The notes under the pieces were generated by a model. The model was not told the origin of the DNA and did no database searches. It saw only the letters and a program-made list of their open reading frames with translations. From Nocardioides sp. SYSU D00038 (GTDB lineage: Bacteria; Actinomycetota; Actinomycetes; Propionibacteriales; Nocardioidaceae): a stretch of 64,000 nucleotides of DNA. The position numbers and the translations under genes were made by a program. Below are positions 62,556-64,000 of this stretch, in pieces. The stretch spans positions 124,001 through 188,000 of the forward strand of contig NZ_JAFFJT010000007.1 of NCBI RefSeq assembly GCF_016924665.1, in the 5' to 3' direction. Positions within the stretch are counted from its first letter, which is position 1, and every line of letters starts with the position of its first letter.

Positions 62556-64000
62556 ATGACCACGACGACGAACCCCACCAGCAGCAGCACCACCAGCCAG
62601 GAGGCCGACGTCCTGGCCGAGCGGGCCCGGATCCAGGCTCAGGTCGAGGGGCGCACGCTCATCGACATGCTCGCCGACACCGCGCGCGACAAGGCCGACC
62701 AGCCGGCGTACTCCGACCGGCACCACCCGGCCGAGGGCGAGTCGTGGCGGACGCTGACCTGGGCCGAGACCCGCGAGCGGGCGCTCGACGTCGCCGCGGC
62801 GCTGGTGGAGCGCGGGGTCGCCCCCGACGACACGGTCGCGATCATGGCCAGCAACCGGGTGGAGCACTACGTCGCCGACATCGGCGCCGTGCACGCCGAT
62901 GCCACCCCGATGTCGATCTACAACACGCTGTCGGCCACCCAGGTGGCCTACGTCGCCGGCGAGGCGCGGCCCAGCGCGGTGGTGCTCGAGAACGCCGACC
63001 ACCTGGCCCGCTGGAGCAAGGCGCTCGAGGAGGTCGACAGCATCCGCACGGTGGTCGTGATCGAGGCGGCCGACGTGCCCGAGGGCGGGACGTACCTGTC
63101 GTGGGACGGCCTGGTCGCGCTCGGAGCCGCAGCGCGGGAGCGGCTGGCCGGCGAGCTCGAGACCCGGGCGCGCGCGGTCACCCCGCACACGCCGGCGACG
63201 ATCCTCTACACCTCCGGCACCACCGGCAACCCCAAGGGGGTGGTGCTCACCCACCACAACGTGCTCTACGAGGCGATCAGCACCCTCGAGGCCGCGGGCC
63301 TCCACGAGCCGCAGGTGGCGGTCAGCTACCTGCCGCTGGCCCACATCGCCGAGCGGGTGCTGGGCCTCTACGGCCCCCAGATCCAGGGCAGCCACATGCA
63401 CGCGATCGGCGACCCCGCCGAGCTGCTCGGGGCGCTGGGGGAGGTCCACCCCACGGCGTTCTTCGGCGTGCCGCGGGTCTGGGAGAAGATCAAGACCGGC
63501 ATCTCCGCCCGACTCGCCGCCGACCCCGACCCCGACAACGTGAAGATGGTCCAGGACGCCATGGCCGCGGGCCTCGCCTGGGTGGAGGCGCAGGAGGTCG
63601 GCGGCACCATGACGCCGGAGATCGAGCAGGCCTACCAGGAGGCCGAGGAGAAGATCCTCGGCTTCCTCAAGCTGCTCCTCGGCCTCGACCAGGTCACCTG
63701 GGCCGGCTCGGCCGCGGCGCCGATGCCGCTCGAGGTCGCGAAGTTCATGGCCGGCCTCGGGCTCAAGGTCTACGACGTCTACGGCATGACCGAGACCTGC
63801 GGCGCGATCACCGCCAACGGCCCGGGCGGCTTCAAGCTCGGCACCGTGGGCCGCGCCACGCCCGGCATGGAGGTCAAGCTCGGCGACGACGGCGAGGTGC
63901 TGGTGCGCGGCCCCGTCGTGACGCCCGGCTACCACCGCCAGGAGGCGGCCACCCGCGCCCTCATCGAGGAGGACGGCTGGCTGCACACCGGCGACATCGG
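62556..64000 (+). CDS. Long-chain fatty-acid--CoA ligase (3' end beyond window)
   Basis: At least 481 residues of an AMP-forming acyl-CoA ligase. Visible: the phosphate loop ILYTSGTTGNPKGVVLTHHN (about 216-235), SYLPLAHIAERV typical of the FadD15-like long-chain group, an extended helical insert (about 310-380), VYDVYGMTETCG (adenylate site) and DGWLHTGDIG right at the edge. The hinge and C-terminal lid lie outside. ATG 62556 follows GAGAGGGAG. It completes an activation-plus-oxidation unit with the acyl-CoA dehydrogenase. Confidence 0.94.
   Translation, partial: MTTTTNPTSSSTTSQEADVLAERARIQAQVEGRTLIDMLADTARDKADQPAYSDRHHPAEGESWRTLTWAETRERALDVAAALVERGVAPDDTVAIMASNRVEHYVADIGAVHADATPMSIYNTLSATQVAYVAGEARPSAVVLENADHLARWSKALEEVDSIRTVVVIEAADVPEGGTYLSWDGLVALGAAARERLAGELETRARAVTPHTPATILYTSGTTGNPKGVVLTHHNVLYEAISTLEAAGLHEPQVAVSYLPLAHIAERVLGLYGPQIQGSHMHAIGDPAELLGALGEVHPTAFFGVPRVWEKIKTGISARLAADPDPDNVKMVQDAMAAGLAWVEAQEVGGTMTPEIEQAYQEAEEKILGFLKLLLGLDQVTWAGSAAAPMPLEVAKFMAGLGLKVYDVYGMTETCGAITANGPGGFKLGTVGRATPGMEVKLGDDGEVLVRGPVVTPGYHRQEAATRALIEEDGWLHTGDI

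Overview
The window is chromosomal DNA from a very high G+C actinobacterium, most likely a Nocardioides-like member of the Nocardioidaceae. The reasons are: GTG starts and 4-8 bp start/stop overlaps are common; it encodes a monomeric NADP isocitrate dehydrogenase, F420-linked enzymes, an SCO4848-type membrane protein, DUF6350/DUF3017 proteins and a 13E12-type DUF222-HNH gene; and the order sucC-sucD ... DUF6350-purN-purH-folD-DUF3017 / mdh is an actinobacterial core arrangement. I saw no rRNA, tRNA, CRISPR array, prophage or classical insertion sequence.

Layout. 1-11.4 kb: a truncated NarL-type sensor kinase, a lipoprotein, an ABC1/AarF kinase, a VOC protein, an overlapping azlC-azlD-TSUP transporter operon, and a MoxR-like AAA plus VWA pair with a secreted Vgb-like propeller gene between them. 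11.4-19.6 kb: YchJ, an SGNH lipoprotein, a trpS-2H phosphoesterase-YihY-SCO4848 run, DUF4328, a double GNAT protein and an MFS exporter. 19.6-29.9 kb: central metabolism (icd, mdh, folD, purH, purN) with an aquaporin; a ZTP riboswitch lies between purN and purH. 30-34 kb: two sigma-factor modules side by side, one fused to a membrane sensor and one split into two overlapping genes. 34-42.5 kb: sucCD, a small B12-domain-like protein, an M23 peptidase, pcrA and an amino acid permease. 42.5-44.9 kb: a MarR / cupin / glycosyltransferase cassette with a clear operator. 44.8-48.9 kb: a PspC-type envelope-stress cluster (kinase-regulator facing three PspC/membrane genes). 48.9-51.5 kb: GDPD, YbaK-like deacylase and a lipoprotein. 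51.5-53.7 kb: an HNH gene bracketed by palindromic repeat elements. 53.7-57.2 kb: a strongly asymmetric heterodimeric ABC exporter. 57.2-64 kb: F420-NADP reductase, an OafA-type acyltransferase and an acyl-CoA catabolic cluster (LLM F420 oxidoreductase, acyl-CoA dehydrogenase, acyl-CoA ligase cut by the window edge).

Most unusual: (1) a repeat family with 15-bp terminal inverted repeats and a 36-bp palindromic core, which also supplies stop codons to two host genes; (2) an ABC exporter whose two half-sites are degenerate in complementary ways; (3) two GTGACA-N7-TGTCAC operators framing the F420 oxidoreductase gene; (4) a sigma factor fused to a transmembrane extracellular sensor next to the split version of the same architecture; (5) the MarR operator placed between the -35 and -10 of a leaderless promoter.
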